The notes beneath the pieces are model-generated. The model worked only from the letters and a program-made list of their open reading frames with translations. It was not told where the DNA came from and did not search any database. From contig CALGYY010000183.1 of NCBI GenBank assembly GCA_937934705.1, positions 1-19,362 of the forward strand: a stretch of 19,362 nucleotides of DNA, read 5' to 3'. Of the stretch, positions 7,124 through 15,024 are shown in pieces. This DNA is from an uncultured Bacteroidota bacterium (lineage in GTDB: Bacteria > Bacteroidota > Bacteroidia > Bacteroidales > CAIWKO01). Position 1 is the first letter of the stretch, and every line of letters starts with the position of its first letter. The position numbers were made by a program, and so were the translations under genes.

Positions 7124-8782
7124 TCAGTAAAACGCTGGTGCAGATTTCCTTTTGTATTGTTCGTTCTTCGTCTGAACCGTCTTGTTCTTGGGATACTTAA
7201 CCGTGTATTGAAGGGCAACAGTTTCTGTTTTGTCCGGTTCAATATTGAAATTCCACTTACAAATTCCGGTCAGCACATTATGTAAGGCCTTGCTGGTTTC
7301 ATCAATGGTGATTTCAATCTCATCATTCTCTGATACCGGTACCTGGTCCTGAATCTCAATATTAATGGGCGCTTTGCGGTTATTTTTCACCACGATCTGA
7401 TAGCGATATGTATCCTTTTGTTTGGTGCCGATCAGTTGCTTATCCGTGTATTCCTTCATCTTGGTCCTCGTCACCATGACTTTGTTATCCCTTCCCAGCG
7501 AAAGATCCAGAGTATCGTTCACGCTCCTGGTGTAAATGTATGACTGGCCCACATATGAACCACCGAAATAAACATTAGCCATCCCTTCGACCAGGTTCAG
7601 GTCTTCCCATCCTGTGATCCTCGCCAAAAGGAAAGCATCCCTGTCTTCCTTGGGAATGCAGATATGCTTATAGGTAGCCGGCAGGTTGAAGCTGGTAACG
7701 TCCACAATATAGGGTTTTGAATCGCTGGGAATACTGTATTTCGCCTTGATCGGAAATTCAACGGTGAGCTGTGATACCTCTATCGTGGTATACTTCACCT
7801 GTCCCTTCTGTTCTGTGTATTTTTCCTGCTCCTGCTGCCGGTAATAGAAGTTATCATTGAGGTTGTTCTGCGCCTGGTAATTGTAGCGGTTGTCCTTGCC
7901 GTCATAGGCCATCTCATATTCGTAGTTCAGTTTCCATGGGTTTAGTTTTGGCTGGGTTACTGATTTGGTAGGATCACCCGTCGAGAGTACCATATTCACA
8001 TTCTTCCAGTCAATATCCGTATTATTGAACACATAGGCCCTGTATATCAAATCAATCGGCTGACCGATCTCTTCTGATTTGAGCTCGTAATAGGGCGCCC
8101 AACCTGCATCTGATACATAATAATTCAGCTTGAAATCAACATTCATTTCCTGTTCAACAGCAACCAGTACATGTATTTCCGCTCTCTGATAGCTGACCCG
8201 GGCATTCAGTTCTGTCAGCTCATTGTTCAGGTTGGCCAGAACGATACCCAGATCATTTGATTGCAGGGCTAACTGTGACAAGCGTTTGTTGACTTCAAAA
8301 ATGCGGCTGGCATAGAAATCGGCTGCTTTCTGCAGATCGAGAATATTCACCCCTGTCTGGCTTCCGCCGATGGCCTGGTTCTTCAGCAACATCTCCTTTT
8401 CCACGCTCAGTGCCTCTTTCTCGTCCTGTAACAACTGCACCCGTGAAGTAACCAGTTGCACGGAATCTCTTAATGACTTAATCCTGGGCTTTTCATCATT
8501 CTTAACCAGGTAATCGATCTTGCTGCTGATCGAAAGCACTGAGACATCAGCATGAGTGGCCACCCTGATGCTTTTATCGTCGAGTTTGGAAGAGAGCCCT
8601 TCAAATACCAGCAGGTGGCGACCGGGAGTCAGCTTCAAAGGCAGTTGGTGACTGTACTCGGCACCATCAAGATACAGCACCACGGTGTTGAGCTCCGGCT
8701 GAAATTTCTGCGTCTTCTCCGTTTGTGCGACAGATACCACACAAAGCGCTAACAAACAAATACTTAAAATGGTCTTTCTCAT
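7124..8782 (-). CDS. Exported DUF4140/DUF4139 protein (mucoidy inhibitor MuiA family)
   Basis: This 552-residue protein has a signal peptide (1-19, ending VSVAQ). An N-terminal DUF4140-like beta domain (about 33-95) reads VVLYLDGAEY then LTPGRHLLVFEGLS. A coiled-coil region rich in K, E, Q and L spans about 96-205. The DUF4139 domain (about 215-535) shows GWAPYYELKSE (227-237), then a YRAYVFNNTDIDWKNV segment and LSTGDP, the family's conserved core. A stretch rich in Y, N and Q (about 290-330) separates halves of that domain. The biochemical function of the family is unknown; the MuiA name comes from a mucoidy phenotype and should not be read as function. The stop TGA (minus strand, 7126-7124) directly abuts the moxR stop. 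It is transcribed divergently from tdh. Confidence 0.9.
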   Translation of the reverse strand: MRKTILSICLLALCVVSVAQTEKTQKFQPELNTVVLYLDGAEYSHQLPLKLTPGRHLLVFEGLSSKLDDKSIRVATHADVSVLSISSKIDYLVKNDEKPRIKSLRDSVQLVTSRVQLLQDEKEALSVEKEMLLKNQAIGGSQTGVNILDLQKAADFYASRIFEVNKRLSQLALQSNDLGIVLANLNNELTELNARVSYQRAEIHVLVAVEQEMNVDFKLNYYVSDAGWAPYYELKSEEIGQPIDLIYRAYVFNNTDIDWKNVNMVLSTGDPTKSVTQPKLNPWKLNYEYEMAYDGKDNRYNYQAQNNLNDNFYYRQQEQEKYTEQKGQVKYTTIEVSQLTVEFPIKAKYSIPSDSKPYIVDVTSFNLPATYKHICIPKEDRDAFLLARITGWEDLNLVEGMANVYFGGSYVGQSYIYTRSVNDTLDLSLGRDNKVMVTRTKMKEYTDKQLIGTKQKDTYRYQIVVKNNRKAPINIEIQDQVPVSENDEIEITIDETSKALHNVLTGICKWNFNIEPDKTETVALQYTVKYPKNKTVQTKNEQYKRKSAPAFY

Positions 8783-8863
8783 GTTTTTTAACTTTTTGGG
8801 GGATTAGAAAAATGAAGTCAATTTTTTATTGTGAAAAAATAAACAATGAATGGATCTCAAAGT

Positions 8864-8871
8864 CAAAATTA
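8864..8871 (-). promoter_or_regulatory. Probable -7 element for the DUF4139 gene
   Basis: CAAAATTA on the plus strand reads TAATTTTG on the minus strand, matching TAnnTTTG. Transcription would start near 8858, giving a leader of about 75 nt. No clear -33 TTG is present; TTT lies at the 20-nt position. It stands only 2 nt from the oppositely facing tdh element. Confidence 0.55.
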
Positions 8872-8873
8872 AT

Positions 8874-8881
8874 TAAATTTG
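8874..8881 (+). promoter_or_regulatory. Probable -7 element for tdh-kbl
   Basis: TAAATTTG matches TAnnTTTG, 42 nt upstream of the tdh ATG, with predicted initiation near 8886. No TTG is found at the expected -33 distance. Together with the minus-strand box it forms the near-palindromic 18 bp at 8864-8881. Confidence 0.6.
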
Positions 8882-8923
8882 TCCACCAATTAAAGGATTA
8901 TTAACTCAAACTCAATTAAGGAT

Positions 8924-9886
8924 ATGGATAAGATTTTAATCATCGGGGCTGTGGGACAGATTGGCTCGGAACTCACGCTGGAACTCAGAAAGATCTATGG
9001 CAATGAGAATGTGATCGCCAGCACACGCAAAACCCCGCCGACGGATAAAGTTAAGGAATCGGGACCCTTTGAATTCTTCGATATTGTGGACGCCAAAACC
9101 ATGGGAGAAGTCTGCCGTAAGTATAATGTGAATATGATTGTCAACATGGCTGCTATCCTTTCTGCAGTCGGAGAACAAAACCCGATGATGGCCTGGGATA
9201 TCAATATGAACGGACTGATCAACGTACTTGAACTGGCCCGCGAAATGAAAATGAAACAGGTGCTCGTTCCCAGCTCTATCGCCGTTTTTGGCCCCGGAAC
9301 TCCCCTGGATTGTGCACCCCAGGAAACGGTCCTCAAGCCGACTACCATGTATGGCATCACCAAAGTTGCCGGTGAACTCATCGGTGATTATTATGTCCGC
9401 AAATATGGCCTGGATGTTCGCGGTCTCCGTTATCCCGGCATTATCTCCTATGAAACCCTGCCCGGCGGCGGCACCACCGATTATGCTGTCGGCATCTATT
9501 TCGACGCTGTTAAACACGGCAAATATGAGTGTTTTGTGAAAGAAGACACCCGCCTGCCGATGATGTATATGCCCGACTGTCTTAAAGCCACCATCGACCT
9601 GATGCAGGCCGATTTCAGCAAGCTGAAGCACCATTCCGATTTCAACGTGGGAGCCATGAGTTTCAGTGCCGGTGAGCTTGCTGCCTCCATCAAAAAATAT
9701 ATGCCGGAATTCACCTGTACTTACAAGCCCGATTTCCGCCAGAATATTGCAGATTCATGGCCCAATGCCGTTGAAGATAAGGCCGCACGCGAAGAATGGG
9801 GCTGGAAGCCGGCCTATGATCTTGACGCCATGACCCAGGATATGCTCAAGAATATCAAAATCAAACATGAAAAGGGAGAGATCTGA
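8924..9886 (+). CDS. tdh: L-threonine 3-dehydrogenase, short-chain (epimerase-like) type
   Basis: This 320-residue NAD-dependent enzyme oxidises L-threonine to 2-amino-3-ketobutyrate. The N-terminus has the Rossmann motif G8-x-x-G11-x-x-G14 (IIGAVGQIGSEL). The SDR catalytic set is SSIAVFG followed by Y143-x-x-x-K147 (YGITK). The C-terminal ADSWP ... AREEWGWKPAYDL ... MTQDML pattern is characteristic of the short-chain threonine dehydrogenases of Bacteroidota and some other bacteria, and separates them from sugar-nucleotide epimerases of the same fold. It is not related to the zinc-dependent E. coli Tdh. The next gene, kbl, 78 nt downstream with no terminator between, encodes the enzyme that uses its unstable product, which strongly supports the call. 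The ATG is preceded by AAGGAT. Confidence 0.93.
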   Translation: MDKILIIGAVGQIGSELTLELRKIYGNENVIASTRKTPPTDKVKESGPFEFFDIVDAKTMGEVCRKYNVNMIVNMAAILSAVGEQNPMMAWDINMNGLINVLELAREMKMKQVLVPSSIAVFGPGTPLDCAPQETVLKPTTMYGITKVAGELIGDYYVRKYGLDVRGLRYPGIISYETLPGGGTTDYAVGIYFDAVKHGKYECFVKEDTRLPMMYMPDCLKATIDLMQADFSKLKHHSDFNVGAMSFSAGELAASIKKYMPEFTCTYKPDFRQNIADSWPNAVEDKAAREEWGWKPAYDLDAMTQDMLKNIKIKHEKGEI

Positions 9887-9964
9887 GAAATACACAGGTC
9901 GCTTTCAACTGATATACAGGAACCACACATAATAACAGATAATCAATAAGAAAAACCAACAGAT

Positions 9965-11209
9965 ATGCAAACAAAAATGAAAGCCTTCCTGGCGGAAGAA
10001 CTCCAGAAACTGCAGGAGCAGAAATTATTCAAACACGAGCGCATTATCGAAAGTGAGCAGGGCGCCGAGATTGTGGTTAAGGGCAAGAGGGTGCTGAATT
10101 TCTGCGCCAACAATTACCTGGGACTTTCCTCCCATCCGGATCTTATCAAAGCGGCTCACGAAGAGATTGACCGCCGCGGTTATGGTCTTTCCTCTGTCCG
10201 TTTTATCTGCGGTACGCAGGACATTCACAAAGAGCTTGAGAAAAAGGTCAGCCAGTTTCTCGGAATGGAAGATACCATACTTTTCTCCAGTTGCTTCGAT
10301 GCCAACGGTGCCGTTTTTGAACCACTCCTCGGCGAGAACGATGCAATCATCACCGATTCCCTGAACCACGCGTCTATCATCGACGGGATCAGGCTTTGCA
10401 AAGCTCAGCGCTGGATCTACAATCACGGCAACATGGCCGACACCGAGGAAATTGACCCGGCTACCGATAAAATGGCCAAAGGCCTGGAGCGTTGTCTGAA
10501 AGAAGCCAGGGAAAAAGGTTGCCGCTTCATTATGATTGCTACTGACGGTAGTTTTTCCATGGATGGCGATATTGCGAAACTGGACCAGATTTGCGACCTT
10601 GCTGAAAAATATGATGCTATGGTAATGGTTGACGACAGTCACTCCACAGGCTTTCTTGGCAAGACCGGTCGTGGAACTCATGAATACCGTGGCGTTATGG
10701 GAAGGGTTGACATCATCACCACCACTTTCGGCAAAGCGCTCGGCGGTGCATCCGGTGGTTGCGTTTCAGGAAGCAGCGAAGTGATCAGCTGGCTCAGGAA
10801 TAAAGCACGTCCTTACCTCTTCTCCAACACGGTCGCCCCTGCTGTAGTCGGCGCTACCATTAAAGTAATGGACCTGCTCATGGGAAGCACTGAACTCCGC
10901 GATAAACTGGAGAAAAACACCAAATATTTCCGCAGCAAGATGACCGAAGCCGGATTCGACATCATCCCCGGTGATCACCCCATTGTACCCATCATGTTCG
11001 GAAAATATCCCGATTGTTCCAAGCTGGCGGTTGACTTTGCCAACATGATGCTCGAAGAGGGTATCTACGTCATCGCATTCTCATTCCCTGTTGTGGCCCG
11101 CGGAAAAGACCGTATCCGTGTTCAGATTTCAGCCGGACACAGTCAGGAACATATCGACAAAGCGATTACCGCCTTCACCAAAGTCGGAAAAGCGCTTAAG
11201 ATGATCTGA
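9965..11209 (+). CDS. kbl: 2-amino-3-ketobutyrate CoA ligase (glycine C-acetyltransferase)
   Basis: This 414-residue PLP enzyme of the alpha-oxoamine synthase family cleaves 2-amino-3-ketobutyrate with CoA to glycine and acetyl-CoA. Visible motifs are: VLNFCANNYLGLSSHP near the start; GYGLSSVRFICGTQ; DSLNHASIIDGIR; the cofactor-pairing VDDSHSTGFLG; and the PLP lysine K257 in TTFGKALGG. It is some 15-20 residues longer than the E. coli enzyme, mainly through a basic insert around 165-180. Serine palmitoyltransferase, made by many Bacteroidota, has the same fold, but the pairing with tdh makes KBL far more likely. MQTK may be skipped in favour of the second methionine at residue 5; the sequence does not decide this. 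A terminator follows. Confidence 0.94.
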   Translation: MQTKMKAFLAEELQKLQEQKLFKHERIIESEQGAEIVVKGKRVLNFCANNYLGLSSHPDLIKAAHEEIDRRGYGLSSVRFICGTQDIHKELEKKVSQFLGMEDTILFSSCFDANGAVFEPLLGENDAIITDSLNHASIIDGIRLCKAQRWIYNHGNMADTEEIDPATDKMAKGLERCLKEAREKGCRFIMIATDGSFSMDGDIAKLDQICDLAEKYDAMVMVDDSHSTGFLGKTGRGTHEYRGVMGRVDIITTTFGKALGGASGGCVSGSSEVISWLRNKARPYLFSNTVAPAVVGATIKVMDLLMGSTELRDKLEKNTKYFRSKMTEAGFDIIPGDHPIVPIMFGKYPDCSKLAVDFANMMLEEGIYVIAFSFPVVARGKDRIRVQISAGHSQEHIDKAITAFTKVGKALKMI

Positions 11210-11230
11210 TCAACAACTTTCTAAAAACAT

Positions 11231-11265
11231 AGAGGCTGTCCTTACCGGATGGCCTCTTTGTTTTT
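11231..11265 (+). terminator. Rho-independent terminator after kbl
   Basis: The arms AGAGGC (11231-11236) and GCCTCT (11252-11257) pair, with an inner TCC/GGA pairing around a short loop, and a T-rich tract TCTTTGTTTTT follows. It lies 21 nt after the kbl stop and ends the tdh-kbl unit. Confidence 0.85.
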
Positions 11266-11292
11266 CAACACAGCACTTTCGTTGAAAAAACG

Positions 11293-11300
11293 TAAATTTG
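11293..11300 (+). promoter_or_regulatory. -7 element directly before dacB
   Basis: TAAATTTG, identical to the guaB, tdh and elbB boxes, ends only 3 nt before the dacB ATG at 11304. If used, transcription would start at or within a few nt of the start codon, so the mRNA would be leaderless. No -33 TTG is seen at the usual spacing. Its internal TTG (11298-11300) opens a 2-residue spurious extension of the frame. Confidence 0.5.
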
Positions 11301-11303
11301 AGC

Positions 11304-12797
11304 ATGAAACGATTCCTGATCCTCCTGTTGCTGGCACTGGGTTTTGGCCCGGTCTGCGCGCAAAGCAAATCAGCTGCATTAACGGCCCTCGAAACGGAAA
11401 TCAATGCCCTGAAAAAATATGATGGACTGAAGCATGCTGCCTGGTCCGTTTTTGTATACAACATTTCAGAATCGAAAACCATGGCTGAATACAACAGCCA
11501 GATGAGTCTGCTTCCGGCCTCCATTCAGAAAACCATCACCACAGCTACGGCACTGGCCCTGCTCGGAAGCCAATTCCGCTTTGAAACCGCTTTGGAATAC
11601 AGTGGAAACATCGACTCGCTTTCCGGGACGCTACACGGCAACCTTTACCTGAAAGGCGGTGGTGATCCCACCCTGGGCTCGGCCCGCTTCGGAAAACAAT
11701 GTAACGCCGACAGCGTTCTGAACAGATTTGTCAGAGCGCTGCTCAATGCCGGCATCAGGCACATTGACGGAGCGCTCGTGGCTGATGAGTCTGTGTTCGA
11801 CCCCCTGATCCCCCGGAGCTGGGCCTGGGAAGATGTGGGGAACTATTACGCATGCGCCGTCAGCGGTCTAAGCATCAACGAAAATATGTACCGGCTCTAT
11901 TTCGACGCCGGCACTGCCATCGGGGATCCTGCCACCTTTACCGGAATGGAGACAGAAATACCAGATATGAAATGGGTCAACCTTGTCACCACCGGCAAAA
12001 GCGGCAGCGGCGACCAGGTTTACATCCTGGGAGGGCCGTACACCTGCGACCGGATCCTTACAGGCACAGTGCCCCTGGGCAAAAAACATTTTGATGTGGA
12101 TGGCGCCATTCCCGATCCGGCCAGATATTGTGGAGACCTCTTTCTCCGAAAACTCATTGCAGCCGGGATCAACTGCAAAAACGGACTCTTGCTTTCGCGC
12201 GAAGAAAATTGGAAGGGAGCTGCAGGATTACAGGATACCCTGAAGCGTCAAAACCTGGCTACGCACTATTCACCGGACTTATCCGAAATCGTTTATTATA
12301 CCAATCTGAAAAGCCTTAATCTCTTCGCAGAGGCCATGCTGAAAATGACCGGTCTGAAACAGGGTGGCTATGGCAGCACAGTCAAGGGAACAGAGGCTAT
12401 TGAAGCCTATTGGGTTTCCAGGGGTATCGACTGGAAAGGCATGGAGCTTTATGATGGTTCCGGATTGTCGCGTAAGAACAGGATCACAGCCTCCGCTCTC
12501 GGACGTATTCTGGCTCAGTTTGCCTCTCATAAGGAATATTCAGTCTTTGCGGCCTCCTTTCCTGTTGCAGGCAAAAGCGGAAATATGTCTTCCCTGCTCA
12601 AAGGAACAGTCGCAGAAAACAACCTGATCGCCAAAACGGGAACCATGGACGGGGTGCGGTCATTTGCCGGTTATGTAAAAAGTTTGGGCGGCGATGATCT
12701 TTGCTTTGTGATCATCATGAACCAGTTCACCTGTACGCCTTCGGAAATCAGAAGTCAATGTGCATCTTTGATGCAGAAGATCGCTGAACTGGACTAA
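11304..12797 (+). CDS. dacB: D-alanyl-D-alanine carboxypeptidase / endopeptidase (PBP4, family S13)
   Basis: This 497-residue periplasmic penicillin-binding protein trims or cleaves peptide cross-links in peptidoglycan. The signal peptide is 1-20 (ends VCAQ). All three active-site motifs are present: S73-I-Q-K76 (SxxK, nucleophile and base), S337-L-N339 (SxN, in NLKSLNLFAEAM) and K444-T-G446 (KTGT). The family marker YDGSGLSRKN lies between the last two. Between the first and second motifs is the long insert typical of PBP4-type enzymes, with LYLKGGGDPTL near its start. I chose ATG 11304, which begins the signal peptide; the upstream TTG belongs to the -7 box. The terminator at 11231-11265 isolates it from kbl, and elbB downstream has its own -7 box. 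Confidence 0.95.
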   Translation: MKRFLILLLLALGFGPVCAQSKSAALTALETEINALKKYDGLKHAAWSVFVYNISESKTMAEYNSQMSLLPASIQKTITTATALALLGSQFRFETALEYSGNIDSLSGTLHGNLYLKGGGDPTLGSARFGKQCNADSVLNRFVRALLNAGIRHIDGALVADESVFDPLIPRSWAWEDVGNYYACAVSGLSINENMYRLYFDAGTAIGDPATFTGMETEIPDMKWVNLVTTGKSGSGDQVYILGGPYTCDRILTGTVPLGKKHFDVDGAIPDPARYCGDLFLRKLIAAGINCKNGLLLSREENWKGAAGLQDTLKRQNLATHYSPDLSEIVYYTNLKSLNLFAEAMLKMTGLKQGGYGSTVKGTEAIEAYWVSRGIDWKGMELYDGSGLSRKNRITASALGRILAQFASHKEYSVFAASFPVAGKSGNMSSLLKGTVAENNLIAKTGTMDGVRSFAGYVKSLGGDDLCFVIIMNQFTCTPSEIRSQCASLMQKIAELD

Positions 12798-12810
12798 GCG
12801 GTGTTTTTAT

Positions 12811-12818
12811 TAAATTTG
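12811..12818 (+). promoter_or_regulatory. -7 element for elbB
   Basis: TAAATTTG lies 19 nt upstream of the elbB ATG and 13 nt after the dacB stop. The expected start site is near 12823. There is no obvious -33 TTG. GAAGGAAAAA between box and gene may supply ribosome binding. Confidence 0.6.
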
Positions 12819-12837
12819 CGGAAGGAAAAACGAACAT

Positions 12838-13488
12838 ATGAAAAAATTTGCAATAATTCTGTCCGGCTGCGGGGTGTACGACGGGACAGAAATTCACGAG
12901 GCCGTGATGGCCATGCTTGCAGTAAAACGGAATGCTGCTGAATACAGCATTTTCGCACCTGACAAAGAACAGATGCATGTGGTGAATCACCTGAACGGGG
13001 AAGTCATGAATGAAACAAGGAACGTGCTTACCGAATCAGCGAGGATTGCACGTGGCAGTATCACTCCCCTGGGTCAGTTGAAATCCGGCGCATATGACGG
13101 GCTGATCCTCCCCGGAGGTTATGGCGCCGCGAAGAACCTCTCCAGCTATGCAGTAGCAGGCAGTGCGATGATGGCAGATCCTGAAATTGAAGTAGTTCTG
13201 AGGGATTTCCATGCTGCTGCCCGACCCATAGGAGCCATGTGCATTTCGCCTGTCATTCTCGCGAAAATATTTGTTGATGCCGATCTCACCATTGGTAAGG
13301 ATCCCGGAACGGCTTCGCATATTGAAGCCATGGGTGCCAGGCATCATATCAGTGGTCACGGTACAGTGATTATCGACCACAAGAATCGTTTCGTAACCAC
13401 GCCCTGTTATATGATCGATGCCAGTATTGCCGATATTGCTGAAGATGCAGACCAGATGGTGAAAGCAATGCTGAAACTGATGGTTTAA
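12838..13488 (+). CDS. elbB: ElbB-type DJ-1/PfpI superfamily protein (glyoxalase-like)
   Basis: This 216-residue cytoplasmic protein has the class I glutamine amidotransferase-like fold of the DJ-1/PfpI superfamily and matches ElbB in length and motifs: FAIILSGCGVYDGTEIHEAV at the start, DGLILPGGYGAAKNL in the middle, and the nucleophile elbow with C135 (PIGAMCISPV). ElbB is often annotated as an isoprenoid-biosynthesis protein with an amidotransferase-like domain. Weak glyoxalase activity has been reported for the E. coli protein, but its physiological substrate is unsettled. The motif set clearly separates it from general stress PfpI proteases. It has its own -7 element and is followed by a short hairpin. 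Confidence 0.92.
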   Translation: MKKFAIILSGCGVYDGTEIHEAVMAMLAVKRNAAEYSIFAPDKEQMHVVNHLNGEVMNETRNVLTESARIARGSITPLGQLKSGAYDGLILPGGYGAAKNLSSYAVAGSAMMADPEIEVVLRDFHAAARPIGAMCISPVILAKIFVDADLTIGKDPGTASHIEAMGARHHISGHGTVIIDHKNRFVTTPCYMIDASIADIAEDADQMVKAMLKLMV

Positions 13489-13504
13489 GACTGAAGAAAC
13501 AGTC
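13489..13504. repeat. Short hairpin between elbB and asnS
   Basis: GACTG (13489-13493) and CAGTC (13500-13504) pair around a 6-nt loop, starting at the first base after the elbB stop, and ATTTTC follows. The stem is short for a terminator. It lies where the -33 element of the asnS promoter would be, so it could instead be a protein site or chance. Confidence 0.3.
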
Positions 13505-13511
13505 ATTTTCG

Positions 13512-13519
13512 TACTTTTG
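13512..13519 (+). promoter_or_regulatory. -7 element for asnS
   Basis: TACTTTTG matches TAnnTTTG and ends 18 nt before the asnS ATG. The predicted start is near 13524. Its TTG (13517-13519) is in frame with asnS and creates a false 7-residue extension. Confidence 0.6.
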
Positions 13520-13537
13520 TCATCCAAATCAAAGAAT

Positions 13538-14935
13538 ATGGAACATCTCCGTAGGAATAGGGTATGCGACCTGCTGAAAAGTGAAGACTATGGCAGGGAA
13601 GTGCTGGTCAAAGGATGGGTCAGAACGCGCAGGGGTAACAAACAGGTGGCCTTTGTTGCCCTGAACGATGGCTCGTGCATCCATAATATTCAGGTAGTCG
13701 CAGACCTTGAAAAATTCGGGGAAGAAGCCATTAAACCGGTGACTACAGGTGCATGTATCGCCGTGAAGGGAATCCTCGTGAAATCGCCCGCCGAAGGACA
13801 GCCGGTTGAGATCCAGGCGGAATCATTAGAGATATACGGAAAAGCAGATGCCATGCTTTATCCTCTCCAAAAGAAAGGTCACACTCTTGAATTTCTGCGT
13901 GAGATTGCACACCTCAGGCCCAGGACCAACACCTTCGGGGCTGTGCTGCGGATCCGTCATGCCATGGCATTTGCCATCCATAAATATTTCAACGATCAGG
14001 GATTTTTCTACCTGCACTCCCCTATCATCACCGGATCGGATGCGGAAGGTGCCGGCGCCATGTTTCATGTGACCACTTTAGACATCAGCAACCCGCCCAA
14101 AAATGAGGCAGGCGGAATCGATTACGGCCGGGATTTTTTCGGGAAGCAAACCAGCCTCACCGTTTCAGGCCAGCTGGAGGGAGAATTGGGGGCACTCGCA
14201 CTGGGCCTCATATACACTTTCGGACCAACCTTCAGAGCCGAGAACTCCAACACCCCGCGCCATCTCGCCGAATTCTGGATGATTGAACCGGAAATGGCAT
14301 TCTACGAGATCACCGACAACATGGACCTGGCAGAGGACTTCCTGAAGTACCTTGTCCGCTACGCACTCGACCACTGCAGGGATGACCTGGAGTTTCTGAA
14401 CAAGATGTACGACAATGAACTGATTGCCCGACTGGAATCTGTTGTAAAACTGGCCTTTAAACGGCTGACCTACACTGAGGCCATAGAAATACTGAAAGCC
14501 TCGGGGGAAAAATTTGAATTCCCCGTGAACTGGGGTCTTGACCTTCAGTCGGAACATGAACGCTACCTGGTGGAAAAACACTTCAATTGTCCGGTCATAC
14601 TGACTGATTACCCCCGGGAGATCAAAGCTTTTTATATGAAGCAGAATGACGACGGCAAAACGGTCAGGGCCATGGATGTTTTGTTTCCGCGTATTGGCGA
14701 GATCATCGGCGGCTCTCAGAGAGAGGAAGACTATGATAAGCTTCTGCAGCGCATCAGGGAACTCGACATACCTGAAAAGGATGTGTGGTGGTATCTGGAA
14801 ACCAGAAAATTCGGCACAGCTCCGCATGCCGGATTCGGACTCGGTTTTGAGCGACTGATCCTCTTTGTAACAGGAATGGCAAACATCAGGGATGTGATTC
14901 CTTTCCCACGAACACCTCAAAATGCTGAATTCTGA
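13538..14935 (+). CDS. asnS: Asparaginyl-tRNA synthetase
   Basis: This 465-residue cytoplasmic class IIb synthetase charges tRNA-Asn. An OB-fold anticodon-binding domain occupies about 1-120 (VLVKGWVRTRRGNKQVAFV, then NDGS). The catalytic core begins near LRPRTNTFGAVLRIRHAM. Motif 2 is F232-R-A-E235 in TFRAENSNTPRHLAEFWM, and motif 3 is GFGLGFER (432-439). TPRHLAEFWMIEPE and the DYPREIKAFYMK segment fit AsnRS rather than AspRS, and the length equals the usual 465-467. I chose ATG 13538 because MEHLRRNRVCDLL is a normal N-terminus and the upstream TTG is inside the -7 box. It is followed by a 89-nt gap and rpoN. Confidence 0.96.
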   Translation: MEHLRRNRVCDLLKSEDYGREVLVKGWVRTRRGNKQVAFVALNDGSCIHNIQVVADLEKFGEEAIKPVTTGACIAVKGILVKSPAEGQPVEIQAESLEIYGKADAMLYPLQKKGHTLEFLREIAHLRPRTNTFGAVLRIRHAMAFAIHKYFNDQGFFYLHSPIITGSDAEGAGAMFHVTTLDISNPPKNEAGGIDYGRDFFGKQTSLTVSGQLEGELGALALGLIYTFGPTFRAENSNTPRHLAEFWMIEPEMAFYEITDNMDLAEDFLKYLVRYALDHCRDDLEFLNKMYDNELIARLESVVKLAFKRLTYTEAIEILKASGEKFEFPVNWGLDLQSEHERYLVEKHFNCPVILTDYPREIKAFYMKQNDDGKTVRAMDVLFPRIGEIIGGSQREEDYDKLLQRIRELDIPEKDVWWYLETRKFGTAPHAGFGLGFERLILFVTGMANIRDVIPFPRTPQNAEF

Positions 14936-14993
14936 GGAAAATCAGCACTTATTTTAATTTTTCCATTGTAAACTCTGCAAGATATTGTATCTT

Positions 14994-15001
14994 TATCTTT
15001 G
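14994..15001 (+). promoter_or_regulatory. -7 element for rpoN
   Basis: TATCTTTG matches TAnnTTTG, 23 nt before the rpoN ATG. The nearest TTG triplets upstream are not at the usual spacing. No terminator separates asnS from rpoN, so readthrough from asnS is also possible. Confidence 0.5.
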
Positions 15002-15024
15002 GATAATGTCCATGGTATTGCCTT

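Noticed and set aside
9965..11209. Possibility that kbl is a serine palmitoyltransferase
   Set aside because: The fold is shared, but adjacency to tdh with no terminator between them strongly favours 2-amino-3-ketobutyrate CoA ligase.
12983..13488. Possibility that elbB is a general PfpI protease or chaperone
   Set aside because: The SGCGVYDGTEIHE start and the GAMCISPV nucleophile region are ElbB-specific, and the length is that of ElbB.
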